Shown here one piece after another: positions 1 to 9,593 of a DNA stretch of 64,000 nucleotides (position 1 is its first letter; each line of letters begins with the position of its first letter). The position numbers and the translations under genes are program-made. The stretch comes from Gemmatimonadaceae bacterium (GTDB lineage: Bacteria > Gemmatimonadota > Gemmatimonadetes > Gemmatimonadales > Gemmatimonadaceae), in assembly GCA_025362035.1 (NCBI GenBank), contig JANYIN010000075.1, forward strand, positions 1 through 64,000. Reading direction: 5' to 3'. Below the pieces are notes generated by a model that did no database searches, was not told where the DNA came from, and saw only the letters and a list, made by a program, of their open reading frames with translations.

Positions 1-811
1 TCACTTCGCGCTGCTGCAGGACGCGAAGCAGCTTCACCTGCGTGGCCGGCGTCGTCTCGCCGATTTCGTCGAGGAAGAATGTCCCCTTCGCCGCCGCCGT
101 GAAGAGACCGCTCTTGTCCTTGATCGCGCCAGTGAACGACCCCTTCACGTGGCCGAATAATTCGCTCTCCAGGAGACTCTCGGGCAACGCGCCACAGTTG
201 ATCGACGCGAAGGTACGGTCGGATCGCCCCGAGAGCTCGTGGATGTACCGCGCGATGACCTCCTTGCCGGTTCCCGATTCGCCTTGAATGAGGACGGTGG
301 ATTCCGTCGGTGCAACCGTCTCGGCCAGCCGCAGTACTTCAAGCCAGCTGCGACTGTTGCCGACCGGGCGGGTTCCAATCGGACCTTCCCGACGCTTGAT
401 CTCCTGACGGAGCGACCGATTCTCGACACGCAATTCGCGATGCTCGGCCGCACGCTTGAGAATGGCCAGCAGTTCGTCGTTCCGGAACGGCTTCTGGATG
501 TAATAGAAGGCGCCTTCGTTCACCGCCTGCATCGCCGACTGCAGCGTGGCCTGCGCGGTCATGAGAATCACCGGCGTGTCCGGATCCTGCAGACGCGCGG
601 CCGCGAGGACCTCGACGCCGCCGACATCCGGCATGCGGATGTCCGACAGTACGATGTCCGGCTGCACCGAATGCAGTTGTTCGAGTCCGGCTCGCCCACC
701 ACGCGCCGTGTGGGTGGCGAATCCCGCGTTGCGCAGCAGGATGTCCAGGGATTCGAGAATACCGGGTTCGTCATCAATGACGAGCACCGATGGAATGCGA
801 GTTGGGCTCAC
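1..811 (-). CDS. Sigma-54-dependent response regulator (NtrC/PilR-like), 3' part cut by window edge
   Basis: Minus-strand reading gives receiver domain ([23 protein letters not shown]...[14 protein letters not shown]) then AAA+ sigma-54 motifs ([31 protein letters not shown]). GTG start at 811 overlaps the kinase stop (808-810). Confidence 0.9.
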   Translation of the reverse strand, partial: MSPTRIPSVLVIDDEPGILESLDILLRNAGFATHTARGGRAGLEQLHSVQPDIVLSDIRMPDVGGVEVLAAARLQDPDTPVILMTAQATLQSAMQAVNEGAFYYIQKPFRNDELLAILKRAAEHRELRVENRSLRQEIKRREGPIGTRPVGNSRSWLEVLRLAETVAPTESTVLIQGESGTGKEVIARYIHELSGRSDRTFASINCGALPESLLESELFGHVKGSFTGAIKDKSGLFTAAAKGTFFLDEIGETTPATQVKLLRVLQQREV

Positions 812-2580
812 GAGTGCACCGGTGCGTGGGAGAGAGTGGGACTGAGTTCGCTCGACGTGGGAAGCGCGGCGCGAGGCAGGATGATGGTGAAGCACGTTCC
901 GGACGGTCCACTGTCCAGCAGGACAAGCCCACGGTGCGCTTCGATGGCGCGATGGACGACGGCGAGACCGAGTCCGCTACCGCCGGGCTTGGTTGTGAAG
1001 AACGGATCAAACAACCGATCCCGAATGTCGGTCGGGATTCCCTTGCCCTGGTCGCTGACGCTCAGCGACACGACGCCGTGGTCGAAGCCGCTGGCTCTTG
1101 CGGCCTGATTCGGCGATCGGGCGCCGATCTCGATCCGGACCTCGCCACCTGGCGCCGACGCCTGAATCGCATTGAGGAGCAGATTGAACACGGCGCGGTG
1201 CAGCAGATCGTCGTCACCTTCGACGAGGTGCTGTCCCGGTTCGGCGTGCGTCACGATGGTAACACCCGCCGGGAGATCGGGATGAGCGACCGCCAGGCGG
1301 ACGGACCCAGCCGCCAGCGTGGTCATGTCGAGGAGCTCGCGGCGGGCCACCTGCACCCGCGCAAAGTCGAGAAACTCCGACAGCAGGCGGCTCAAGCGAT
1401 CGGATTCGCGCATGACGAGCCGTGCCAGCGTCTGCTCATCCGACCCCGAAAACGGCGAACGGGAGAGCTGTTCCACCGCGCTGCGGATGGATGCCAGCGG
1501 GTTCTTGATCTCGTGCGCGAGTGACGCGGAGAGCTCGGCGATTCCTTCGAGACGTTCGGCGCGAAGGCGAAGCGTCTCCGTCTGCTTCTGGTCCGAAATG
1601 TCCTGAAAGATGGCGGTCGCCGTGCGATCCGTTCGCTGGCCATCCCCATCTGTGTACGTTGTGGTCACGCCGATTGGAAACTGCCGGTCCGCACCGGAAA
1701 TCACGCCTTCACCGCGCGTCGTGCGCGAGCGATCCTGGACCGAGCGCTCGAGCGCGGCGGTGAGCTCGGGCGCGATGCGGCGAAGGATCTCGAGTACCGG
1801 CTTGCCAATGAACGAGTCGAGCTCGACGCCGAGCAGGTGTTCGGCCATGGGGTTAGCGTAGAGCAGCCGGCCGCGCGCATCGATCGTGACCACGCCACTG
1901 CGAATATTGAACAGGATGTCCGCGGCTTGAAGCCGGACGTGGGCCAGCTCCGCCTCCGTTCCCATTCCTACTTCACGGAGCTTTTCACTCAGATAGGCGG
2001 ATCCGAGTGCCACAAAGGCAAAGACGCCCAGCTGGAGCCAGACGGCGGCGGTGAACGAAGCATCGACGCTCCACACCGTATCGGCCAGGTAGAGGGCGTT
2101 GCCGAGTGTCGCAATCAGCAATCCGCCCCCAATGGGGAGGAGCAACGACGCGGTGGCAATCACCAGAATGTAGAGCGCCGCGAATTGCGACGTGCTGACG
2201 ACCGAATCCCGGGTGATGTGCACCACGGCGGTCACGAGCAGGAGGTCGAACACCGACTGCAGATAGTAAAAAGTCTGTCGTCGCGCGTGGCCTCCGAACC
2301 GGCTGAAGAACGCCGATACGGAGGTCACGAGCAGTGTGACCACCAGGATGACTGAGGCGACGAGCAGTGCACCGGTGCCGCCGATGCGATCAGACTGCCA
2401 TGTGTACAGGGCGGCGACGAAAATCGCCGCGGCGATAGATAGTCGCCCGACGTAGACCCACCGCACGAGACGTGCGGGATTCAGGAAGATGGTACTGGAG
2501 TCGAGCGACGAACGAGCGGGAACTTGCATTGCCTGATCTCGCAAAGTGCCAGAAAGGATGGTGGCCAAATGTTCTGGCAT
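808..2580 (-). CDS. Membrane PAS-domain sensor histidine kinase (PilS-like)
   Basis: N-terminal TM segments, PAS ([27 protein letters not shown]), H-box ([15 protein letters not shown]), ATPase motifs ([32 protein letters not shown]). Confidence 0.93.
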   Translation of the reverse strand: MPEHLATILSGTLRDQAMQVPARSSLDSSTIFLNPARLVRWVYVGRLSIAAAIFVAALYTWQSDRIGGTGALLVASVILVVTLLVTSVSAFFSRFGGHARRQTFYYLQSVFDLLLVTAVVHITRDSVVSTSQFAALYILVIATASLLLPIGGGLLIATLGNALYLADTVWSVDASFTAAVWLQLGVFAFVALGSAYLSEKLREVGMGTEAELAHVRLQAADILFNIRSGVVTIDARGRLLYANPMAEHLLGVELDSFIGKPVLEILRRIAPELTAALERSVQDRSRTTRGEGVISGADRQFPIGVTTTYTDGDGQRTDRTATAIFQDISDQKQTETLRLRAERLEGIAELSASLAHEIKNPLASIRSAVEQLSRSPFSGSDEQTLARLVMRESDRLSRLLSEFLDFARVQVARRELLDMTTLAAGSVRLAVAHPDLPAGVTIVTHAEPGQHLVEGDDDLLHRAVFNLLLNAIQASAPGGEVRIEIGARSPNQAARASGFDHGVVSLSVSDQGKGIPTDIRDRLFDPFFTTKPGGSGLGLAVVHRAIEAHRGLVLLDSGPSGTCFTIILPRAALPTSSELSPTLSHAPVHS

Positions 2581-2630
2581 TCTGCCATACTACCTTAGGC
2601 AGGGACGATTCTCCGCGAACCGAGTTACGA

Positions 2631-3062
2631 ATGGATGCTGATGACGGACTGGAGCTTTCGGCAACCGCAGCGATTCCTCGCGCGGAGCTGACCTACAGGG
2701 CGAGCCGAGCGGGAGGGCCTGGCGGGCAGCATGTGAATACGTCGAACACCCGGATCGAGTTGCTTTGGAACGTTCGGACCACTCGGGCGCTGGACGAGGT
2801 GGCGCGCGAACTCCTTATGGTGAAGCTCGCGACGCGGATTGATGGCGACGGATGGATTCGCATCGTGTCCAGCGCGCGCCGGAGTCAGAGCCAGAACCGC
2901 GTCAGTGCGGAGGAGCGCCTCGTTGCGTTGGTCCGTGCTGCCTTGGTGGTCCGGAAAAGGCGTAAACCCACCAAGCCGTCGCGCGGTGCGAAAGAGGCGC
3001 GACTCACCGAGAAGAAGAAGCGTGGAGAGACGAAGCGGCAGCGGCGGGTGGATCTGGACTGA
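2631..3062 (+). CDS. arfB: Peptide chain release factor-like protein (ArfB/YaeJ family)
   Basis: GGQ motif in RASRAGGPGGQHVNTSNTRIELLWNV and basic C-terminal tail (KKKRGETKRQRR). Start set at internal ATG 2631. Confidence 0.88.
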   Translation: MDADDGLELSATAAIPRAELTYRASRAGGPGGQHVNTSNTRIELLWNVRTTRALDEVARELLMVKLATRIDGDGWIRIVSSARRSQSQNRVSAEERLVALVRAALVVRKRRKPTKPSRGAKEARLTEKKKRGETKRQRRVDLD

Positions 3063-3080
3063 TACGTGACGTCGTTGCCC

Positions 3081-3797
3081 TCAACGCTTCCGTAGCATTT
3101 CCAGCCGAGCCTTCATTTCCGGCAGTGCTGCGCGAGCGTTCCTAGCTATCGCTGTGTCCGGATACTTCTCGATGATTCGCCGGAGTTCTACGAGCGCTCG
3201 ACCCGGATCACCCAGTGGACCGTCGTACAGATCCACGAGCCGACTGGACGCGTAGATCGCATCGCGGACGGAGACATCGGGAATTTCCCGGATCTCCCTG
3301 AACACTTGCGCTGCTCGGCGCGGATCGCGCCCGTTCCGTGCGTAATGCTCGGCTGCACGCAGTCGGGGTGCGACCGCTGCGGGCTGTTCGGCCATGATCG
3401 CCTCGTACGACTCGAGGGCGCCGGCGACATCGCCGCGGGCCGCGAGCGATTCCTGATAGGAGAACTGATGTTCGTACGGAGTGCTTTGGCCGGTGGGGAA
3501 TATGACCGCTCCCGCCACCGCTCCCCCGGCGCTGGTCAGCTTCAGTACCACGTGGAACGCGAGGTAGCCCGTCACGGCCGCGCCGAGGAGAGTAAGGGCT
3601 GCCGCCTCAAAGCCTTCAATTTCGTGCTGGCGCATGACCAGCCCCCAGATCACGAGCGACACCAGGAAGACCATGCCGCCGCCGGCCACCGCCCTGAGGT
3701 GCAGCACGGCGTCCGGGCCCTCGCGGTCGAGCAAGGACCGCTTGTAGTCCGGCGAATCCTCCTTTCCACTCGGCAACACAGGGGGAGGCGTGCGCAT
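3081..3797 (-). CDS. Membrane-anchored TPR-like protein
   Basis: 238 aa ORF with two hydrophobic segments and a helical repeat C-terminus (AAGDVAGALESYEAIMAEQPA..., RALVELRRIIEKYPDTAIARNARAAL). Confidence 0.75.
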   Translation of the reverse strand: MRTPPPVLPSGKEDSPDYKRSLLDREGPDAVLHLRAVAGGGMVFLVSLVIWGLVMRQHEIEGFEAAALTLLGAAVTGYLAFHVVLKLTSAGGAVAGAVIFPTGQSTPYEHQFSYQESLAARGDVAGALESYEAIMAEQPAAVAPRLRAAEHYARNGRDPRRAAQVFREIREIPDVSVRDAIYASSRLVDLYDGPLGDPGRALVELRRIIEKYPDTAIARNARAALPEMKARLEMLRKR

Positions 3798-4053
3798 GGT
3801 GTCTTCATAATGCGACTTCAGGCGGGCGGCATCAACTGCTTGTGTGCGGCCGCGTCCGCACCGAGGTTACGCTGAGCAGGCTCGAAACCGGGAGGACGAC
3901 GTCGCCGGCGTGCGCCGAAGTGCCAGCAGTGGGGTGTCAGGTTCGGGACTGTTGCATGGCTGGGCACCAAGTTTGCCCGATCAGGAAGGTGGCGTCGCCG
4001 TGCGGCGGCGCTGGACACATTCTCCGTTGCGGTAAGACCGCGGGACTCACGCG

Positions 4054-7000
4054 ATGACCCGTTTCGCCCTCCGCTCAGCAACGCGCATTGCGGTGCTCGG
4101 CGCGCTTCTCGTCGGACTCCCTGCCAGCGGGGGAGCCCAGTACTTCGGCCGCAACAAGGTCCAGTACGAGCATTTTGATTTCCGCATCATGAGGACCGCG
4201 CACTTCGACCTCTACTTCTATCCGGCCGAGTCGCTCGTAACGCATGACGCGGGCAGAATGGCGGAGCGATGGTACGCCAGACATTCCGACAGCTTTCGTC
4301 ACACGTTCGACCGGAAGTCGGTGGTCTTCTACGCCGACCAACCGGACTTCCAGCAGACCAATGTCGTGGGCGAGGCTCTGGACGAGGGCACCGGCGGCGT
4401 CACCGAGGGTTTGCGGACGCGCGTGGTGATGCCGTTTACCGGCATCTATGCGGACAACGATCACGTGCTGGGCCACGAACTCGTGCACGTGTTTCAGTAT
4501 AGCGTGGCAGAGGCGGGGCCTGGCGGCCTGCAGCGGCTGAACGCGCTCCCGCTGTGGCTCATCGAGGGCATGGCGGAGTACTTTTCGCTTGGGCGCGACA
4601 ATCCGCTCACCGCCATGTGGCTGCGAGACGCCGCTGAGCGTGACAGGCTGCCGACGATTCATCAGCTCACCACTGACCCGCGATTCTTTCCGTATCGCTA
4701 CGGACAGGCCCTGTGGGCCTATGTCGGCGGGCGCTGGGGTGACCGCGCAATCGTGGACGTGTATCGCACATCGTTGCGACTCGGTTTCGAGGAAGGCATC
4801 CGACGGGTGCTGGGTGTGTCCACCGATTCGCTGTCGAAGGACTGGATCGCGTCCACGCGTCGTGCGTACCTCCCCGTGCTCGAAGGACGCACGCGCCCGA
4901 ACCAGGCGGGCGACCCCATCCTGCAGTCCGATCGCAAGTCCGGTGAAATGAATCTCGCGCCAACCGTGAGCCCCGACGGCCAACTCGTGGCGTTCTTCGC
5001 GCGTCGCGGTCTGTTCGAGATCGAGTTGTTCGTTGCGGACGCGCAGACGGGACGCGTGATCAAGAAGCTGGCGGGACCGACGAGCAACTCGCACTTCGAC
5101 GCCATCACGTTCATTTCGTCGTCGGGCGCCTGGGCGCCGGACAACAAGAAATTCGCATTCATCGCCCAAGCCGAAGGGAATCACGAAATCGCGATTCTGG
5201 ATGTCGCGTCGGCGAACATCGAGCAACGAATCCGCGTGCCGGGCATCGGTGCCATCTCAAATATCGCCTGGTCGCCGGACGGAAGAACCGTTGCGTTTTC
5301 TGGACAGAAGGGCGGCATCGCCGACCTGTACCTCGTGGACATGGCGACTGGCACGGTGCGTCAGCTGACAAACGACCGATATGGCGATATCCAGCCAACG
5401 TGGTCGCCCGATGGAAAGACAATCGCGTTCTCCTCGGATCGCGGCCCGTCCACGAGCTTTGAGACGCTGACCTTTTCCGATCTCCAACTCTGCACCATCG
5501 ATGTGGCATCCGGCTCCGTGACGGTGCATCCTGCGTTTCCCCACGGCAAGCACCTCAACCCGCAGTATTCGCCTGACGGCAGAAGCCTTTTCTTCATCAG
5601 CGATCAGGATGGATTCAACGACATCTACCGGATCGATCTCGCGACCAGCGCCATCTCACGGGTGACAAAGTTGTCCACCGGTGTCAGCGGCATCACCGCC
5701 ATCTCGCCGGCGCTCACGGTCGCGCCGTCTACTGGTCGCATGCTGTTTTCGGTGTTCGAGGATCAAGGGTACGCCGTCTTCGCCCTCGATTCGTCACGCA
5801 CCCGCGGCGAACCCATGCAGGCAGGCGCCGTGGTGGCGTCATCGGGCATTCTTCCGCCGGGTGATACGCCGCGCCTCGCAACCGTGACCTCGTACTTGAA
5901 GGACCCGCTCACCGGTCTCGCAACCGGCAATGACTTCACGATCGTGCCGTATCACTCGCAGTTTTCGCTTGACGCCGTCGGTCAGCCGGCGCTGGGTGTG
6001 GCCGTGGGCGGTCCGTTCGGCACGGGTATCGCCGGCGGCGTGTCGTTCCTGTTCGGCGACCAGCTGAGCGACCGGCAGATCGGCGTTGCCGTGCAGGCGA
6101 ACGGACAGGTACAGGACATCGGCGGGCAGGTACAGTACGCCAACCTCAGGAACCGCTGGAATTGGGGGGCATCGGTGGAGCACATTCCGTATCAGTACGG
6201 ATATTACGGAGCCACACAGGCGGCGAACGGCTTGTACCAGCAGGACCTCATACTTCAGCGCATCTTCGTGGATCAGGCGTCGCTAAACACCGCGTATCCC
6301 CTGTCTGCCACGAGACGCATCGAGTTTGGCGCCGCGGCGACACGAGTCGGCTACAGCACGCAGGTGCAGAGCCTGTTCTACGATGCGTCGGGCATTCCCA
6401 TCAATCAGACCGTACAGAGCGTGAAGTCGTTCGACCCGGTCTTTTACACGTCGGGCAGCATATCGTATGTCGGCGACAACTCCTACTCGGCGTTCACGAA
6501 TCCGATTCAGGGGGGACGCTTCCGCTTTGAGGTCAATCCGACCGTTGGTACGCTGACCTACAACGCAGTCCTCGCGGACTATCGACAGTACTACTTCGCG
6601 CGCCCGATTACCTTCGCCTTTCGCGGTTTGCACTACGGCCGGTACGGCCGCAGCGCGGAGGATTCGACGCACATGTATCCGCTTTTCCTCGGGGAGGAGT
6701 CGATCATGCGCGGTTACAGCGTTGGGTCGTTCACCCAGGTCGAGTGCGGGGCCGGTCCCACTTGCCCGGTGTTCGACCGACTCCTGGGCAGCAGGATCGC
6801 GACGGTAAGCGCGGAGATTCGCATTCCCGTATTCGGTGTCCCCGAATATGGCCTGATCAATTTCCCCTATCTGCCGCTTACGCTGTCTCCGTTCATCGAC
6901 GCCGGCGAAGCCTGGAATTCTAGCCAGTCACCCACGCTGAGCACCAACCAGGCGACATTCCGTATTCCGGTGGTGAGCACGGGACTGTCCGCCCGGGTCA

Positions 7001-7101
7001 ACCTGCTGGGCTTCGCGGTCATCGAAGCGTACATGGCGCATCCTTTCCAACGGCCGGGGAGAAGTTGGGTCTACGGAATACAGCTGGTGCCCGGCTGGTG
7101 A
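4054..7101 (+). CDS. Predicted outer-membrane protein: HExxH-like metalloprotease + TolB-like beta-propeller + C-terminal beta-barrel
   Basis: Signal peptide; HELVHVFQY...EGMAEYF; repeated SPDGxxxAF blades; barrel-like C-terminal half ending in an aromatic residue (GIQLVPGW). Confidence 0.85.
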   Translation: MTRFALRSATRIAVLGALLVGLPASGGAQYFGRNKVQYEHFDFRIMRTAHFDLYFYPAESLVTHDAGRMAERWYARHSDSFRHTFDRKSVVFYADQPDFQQTNVVGEALDEGTGGVTEGLRTRVVMPFTGIYADNDHVLGHELVHVFQYSVAEAGPGGLQRLNALPLWLIEGMAEYFSLGRDNPLTAMWLRDAAERDRLPTIHQLTTDPRFFPYRYGQALWAYVGGRWGDRAIVDVYRTSLRLGFEEGIRRVLGVSTDSLSKDWIASTRRAYLPVLEGRTRPNQAGDPILQSDRKSGEMNLAPTVSPDGQLVAFFARRGLFEIELFVADAQTGRVIKKLAGPTSNSHFDAITFISSSGAWAPDNKKFAFIAQAEGNHEIAILDVASANIEQRIRVPGIGAISNIAWSPDGRTVAFSGQKGGIADLYLVDMATGTVRQLTNDRYGDIQPTWSPDGKTIAFSSDRGPSTSFETLTFSDLQLCTIDVASGSVTVHPAFPHGKHLNPQYSPDGRSLFFISDQDGFNDIYRIDLATSAISRVTKLSTGVSGITAISPALTVAPSTGRMLFSVFEDQGYAVFALDSSRTRGEPMQAGAVVASSGILPPGDTPRLATVTSYLKDPLTGLATGNDFTIVPYHSQFSLDAVGQPALGVAVGGPFGTGIAGGVSFLFGDQLSDRQIGVAVQANGQVQDIGGQVQYANLRNRWNWGASVEHIPYQYGYYGATQAANGLYQQDLILQRIFVDQASLNTAYPLSATRRIEFGAAATRVGYSTQVQSLFYDASGIPINQTVQSVKSFDPVFYTSGSISYVGDNSYSAFTNPIQGGRFRFEVNPTVGTLTYNAVLADYRQYYFARPITFAFRGLHYGRYGRSAEDSTHMYPLFLGEESIMRGYSVGSFTQVECGAGPTCPVFDRLLGSRIATVSAEIRIPVFGVPEYGLINFPYLPLTLSPFIDAGEAWNSSQSPTLSTNQATFRIPVVSTGLSARVNLLGFAVIEAYMAHPFQRPGRSWVYGIQLVPGW

Positions 7102-7132
7102 ACGTGAGGTGTCAAGCCGCGTGAGTTATTCA

Positions 7133-7164
7133 GGCTCAGCCGTCGATCTCTCGACGGCTGAGCC
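7133..7164. terminator. Perfect inverted repeat between convergent genes, likely bidirectional terminator
   Basis: GGCTCAGCCGTCGA-TCTC-TCGACGGCTGAGCC: 14-bp perfect stem, 4-nt loop. No strong T tract. Confidence 0.6.
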
Positions 7165-7251
7165 GCGGGCCGACGGACGGGAAGCGGCGCTGCGGAGGCA
7201 GGCCTCCCCGAGCTGCTTTTCCGTGCCCGCGCTTTGCACAGTGCCCACGCG

Positions 7252-9548
7252 TCAGTGCAGCTGGTAGAGGGCCCGATACACTTCCGCGTTGCGCTGAACG
7301 ATGCGCACGTAGTCGCGCGTTTCGGTGAACGGGATCCATTCGGTAAACAGTTCGGGATCGTCTGACCCAGGTCGCTGTGCCATCGCGTGACGCGCGACGC
7401 TCCGGCGTTATAGGCAGCGAGCGCTCGGGCAGGCGGCGTGTCGCGTTTCAGGCTGTTCGCAAGATGCGAGGTCCCAAGCTCGAGGCTGACGTCCGGATCG
7501 AAGAGTAGGGCGGGATTCCACAGCGGATACTTGCGACTCGACGCAATGGCGGCCCCTACACTCGGCAACAGTTGCATGAGCCCCCGCGCCGACGCGATCG
7601 ACACGGCGCGAGGATTCCAGCTCGACTCCTGGCGGATCAATCCCGCGACCAGTGCGGGATCGAGGCCATTGCGCTTCGACTCCTCCACGAGTGCGTCACC
7701 ATGCAACAGCGGATACGCGACGCGAAGGAGGGAACGCGACACGCTACCGTGCTCGATAGCCGCAAGAGCAACACGAAGCGCGCGTGTCGGGTCGCCGAGT
7801 TGTAACAAAGCCTGCGCCACCGCCGGTGTTTCCGCCGCCGATCTGTCTGCGCGGGCAGCGAGCGCGTCCAGTTCCAGGCGCGCTTCGACGTCCATTCCGA
7901 GCCGCTGCAACGTCGTGACGCGAGCAACGGCGCTGTCGATGACCGGTAGATGTTCTGCCGAATCCGGTCCGGCCGGCGGCGTCCAGGCCACGACATGAAG
8001 TCGCGCGGCCGCCCGCATTGCGTAATAGCTGAGCGGGTTCGATTGCACGAGCTTTCGCCAGCGCGACTCTGCCTCGAGACGCTTGTTCATTCGCTCTAAC
8101 GCGCGCCCCGCCCAGTATCGGGCCGCAACGCCTTCATCGCTCGTCGGCGAGAGCGCAGAGAGCGAGTCGAACGTCGCAGCCGCAGCGGCGGGCGCGGCAT
8201 TCCACTCGATCAAGCCAAGACGAAAGCGCGCCACCGATGCCTGGGCGATGTTCGGGTACTTCGCGAGCACCTCACGAAGCGCGTGCGACGCCGCGTCCAA
8301 CTCGCCGTCGTCCACTTGGAGGTCGGCCAGGAGTAACAAGGCGGGCGCTTCGGCGTCACGAGTGCCAGCGTAGTGCGCGAGGACACCGCGGAGGGCGTCA
8401 CGCGCACCGGCGCCGTCCCCTGCCTGTACGAGTGTGCGGGCATGTTGGTACGCCGCGGCCGGCGCGAGCGCTGATGCAGGAGAGACCGACGCGTACGCGC
8501 GCGCTGCTTCAGCGAATCGTCCTGCCCGCGACAACGCGGCGGCGTACGACATCTCGTCGTCAGGAGCCAGCGGAGCCGCCGCAGCGACGCGTGAGAATCC
8601 GGTAATCGCGCGAGCCGCAATTCCCGCGTTCGCTGCCGCTCGCGCGACGACGAGTTCTTGGCTCACCGAGATTGGCCCGAGCTTGTCGAGCACGTCGAGC
8701 GTCTGGCGTACTTCACCGTGCGGCGGCGTCGCGCCAAGACGGGCAACGATGCGCGAAGCGAGCGCGGCGCGCGCGTTGGAATCAGCGGCCGCCAGAGCTT
8801 CGACACGGAATGCGGCGCCATCGAGACCGGCGCGGCGATACTGTCGCGCGGCGCCGTCGTAATCGTTCGACCGTTCGCGCGCCTGTGCGTCCGTCGGTAT
8901 GATCCGCGCCCGCGCGAGGGGACTCGCGAGTCGTGCGAAAAGTGCAGCACGCGCGGAGCTGTCGCCGACGACACCGGCGGCGCGCAGGCGCAGCCAATCC
9001 GACGCAAGGGGAAGCCTCATCGCGGCCGCAAGGTAGCTCGTGGAAGCGCTGTCGAACGCGTTTGCACGGTCTTGTGCACGCGCCAGAAGAACGAGGCGCA
9101 CAGCCCGGCTTTGTTCGCTGGACGCCCGTTGAACAGCGAGCCGGGCATCTGGCAGCGCGTCCGCGTTCCGTTCGAGTGCGCTACGCGCCAGCAGTTCGCG
9201 CCCTTCCCCGGCATATCGTTGATCAAGCCATGTCGCGGGACGAAGCAGTCGCTCCACCTCATTCCATCCCCCCCAGCCCGCGGCCGCACGGGCGCCCATC
9301 AGCACCTGGTCCGGCGAGGCATTCTCCGGCGCGGCCAGGCTCCCGGAGAGCAGTACGGTGGCGCGCCACGGGTGCCCCGCCCGGACCATCGAGTCTGCGC
9401 GCTCGGCAAGCGTGTCCACGCGGGAGCTAAGCGACTCGTCACCGACGGGCCGTTCCAGCCGCCGAATGTCGTCGGCATCATTGCGGGTGGACAAGACCCA
9501 AAGCGCGCTGGCGAGCAAGAGGGGATGTAATCGCATCATCCGGCCCAT
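7252..9548 (-). CDS. Lytic transglycosylase (SLT70-like) with apparent 1-nt frameshift near 7366
   Basis: SLT motifs GLIRQESSWNPRAVSIASARGLMQLLPSVG and AYNAGASRVTRW. The annotated ORF (7071..9548) goes out of frame after HSDLGQT. The other frame gives DDPELFTEWIPFTETRDYVRIVQRNAEVYRALYQLH* ending at 7252. Confidence 0.88.
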
Positions 9549-9593
9549 CTGTCATGGTTCATGCCACACGCATTCACAATGGATCGATTTTAT

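Noticed and set aside
4075-5226. 383-aa minus-strand ORF
   Set aside because: Mirror ORF of the protease/propeller gene; low-complexity basic translation.
7071-7251. C-terminal extension of the 825-aa SLT ORF
   Set aside because: Out-of-frame tail; crosses the hairpin and overlaps the neighbouring gene end, while the -1 frame has the expected SLT ending.
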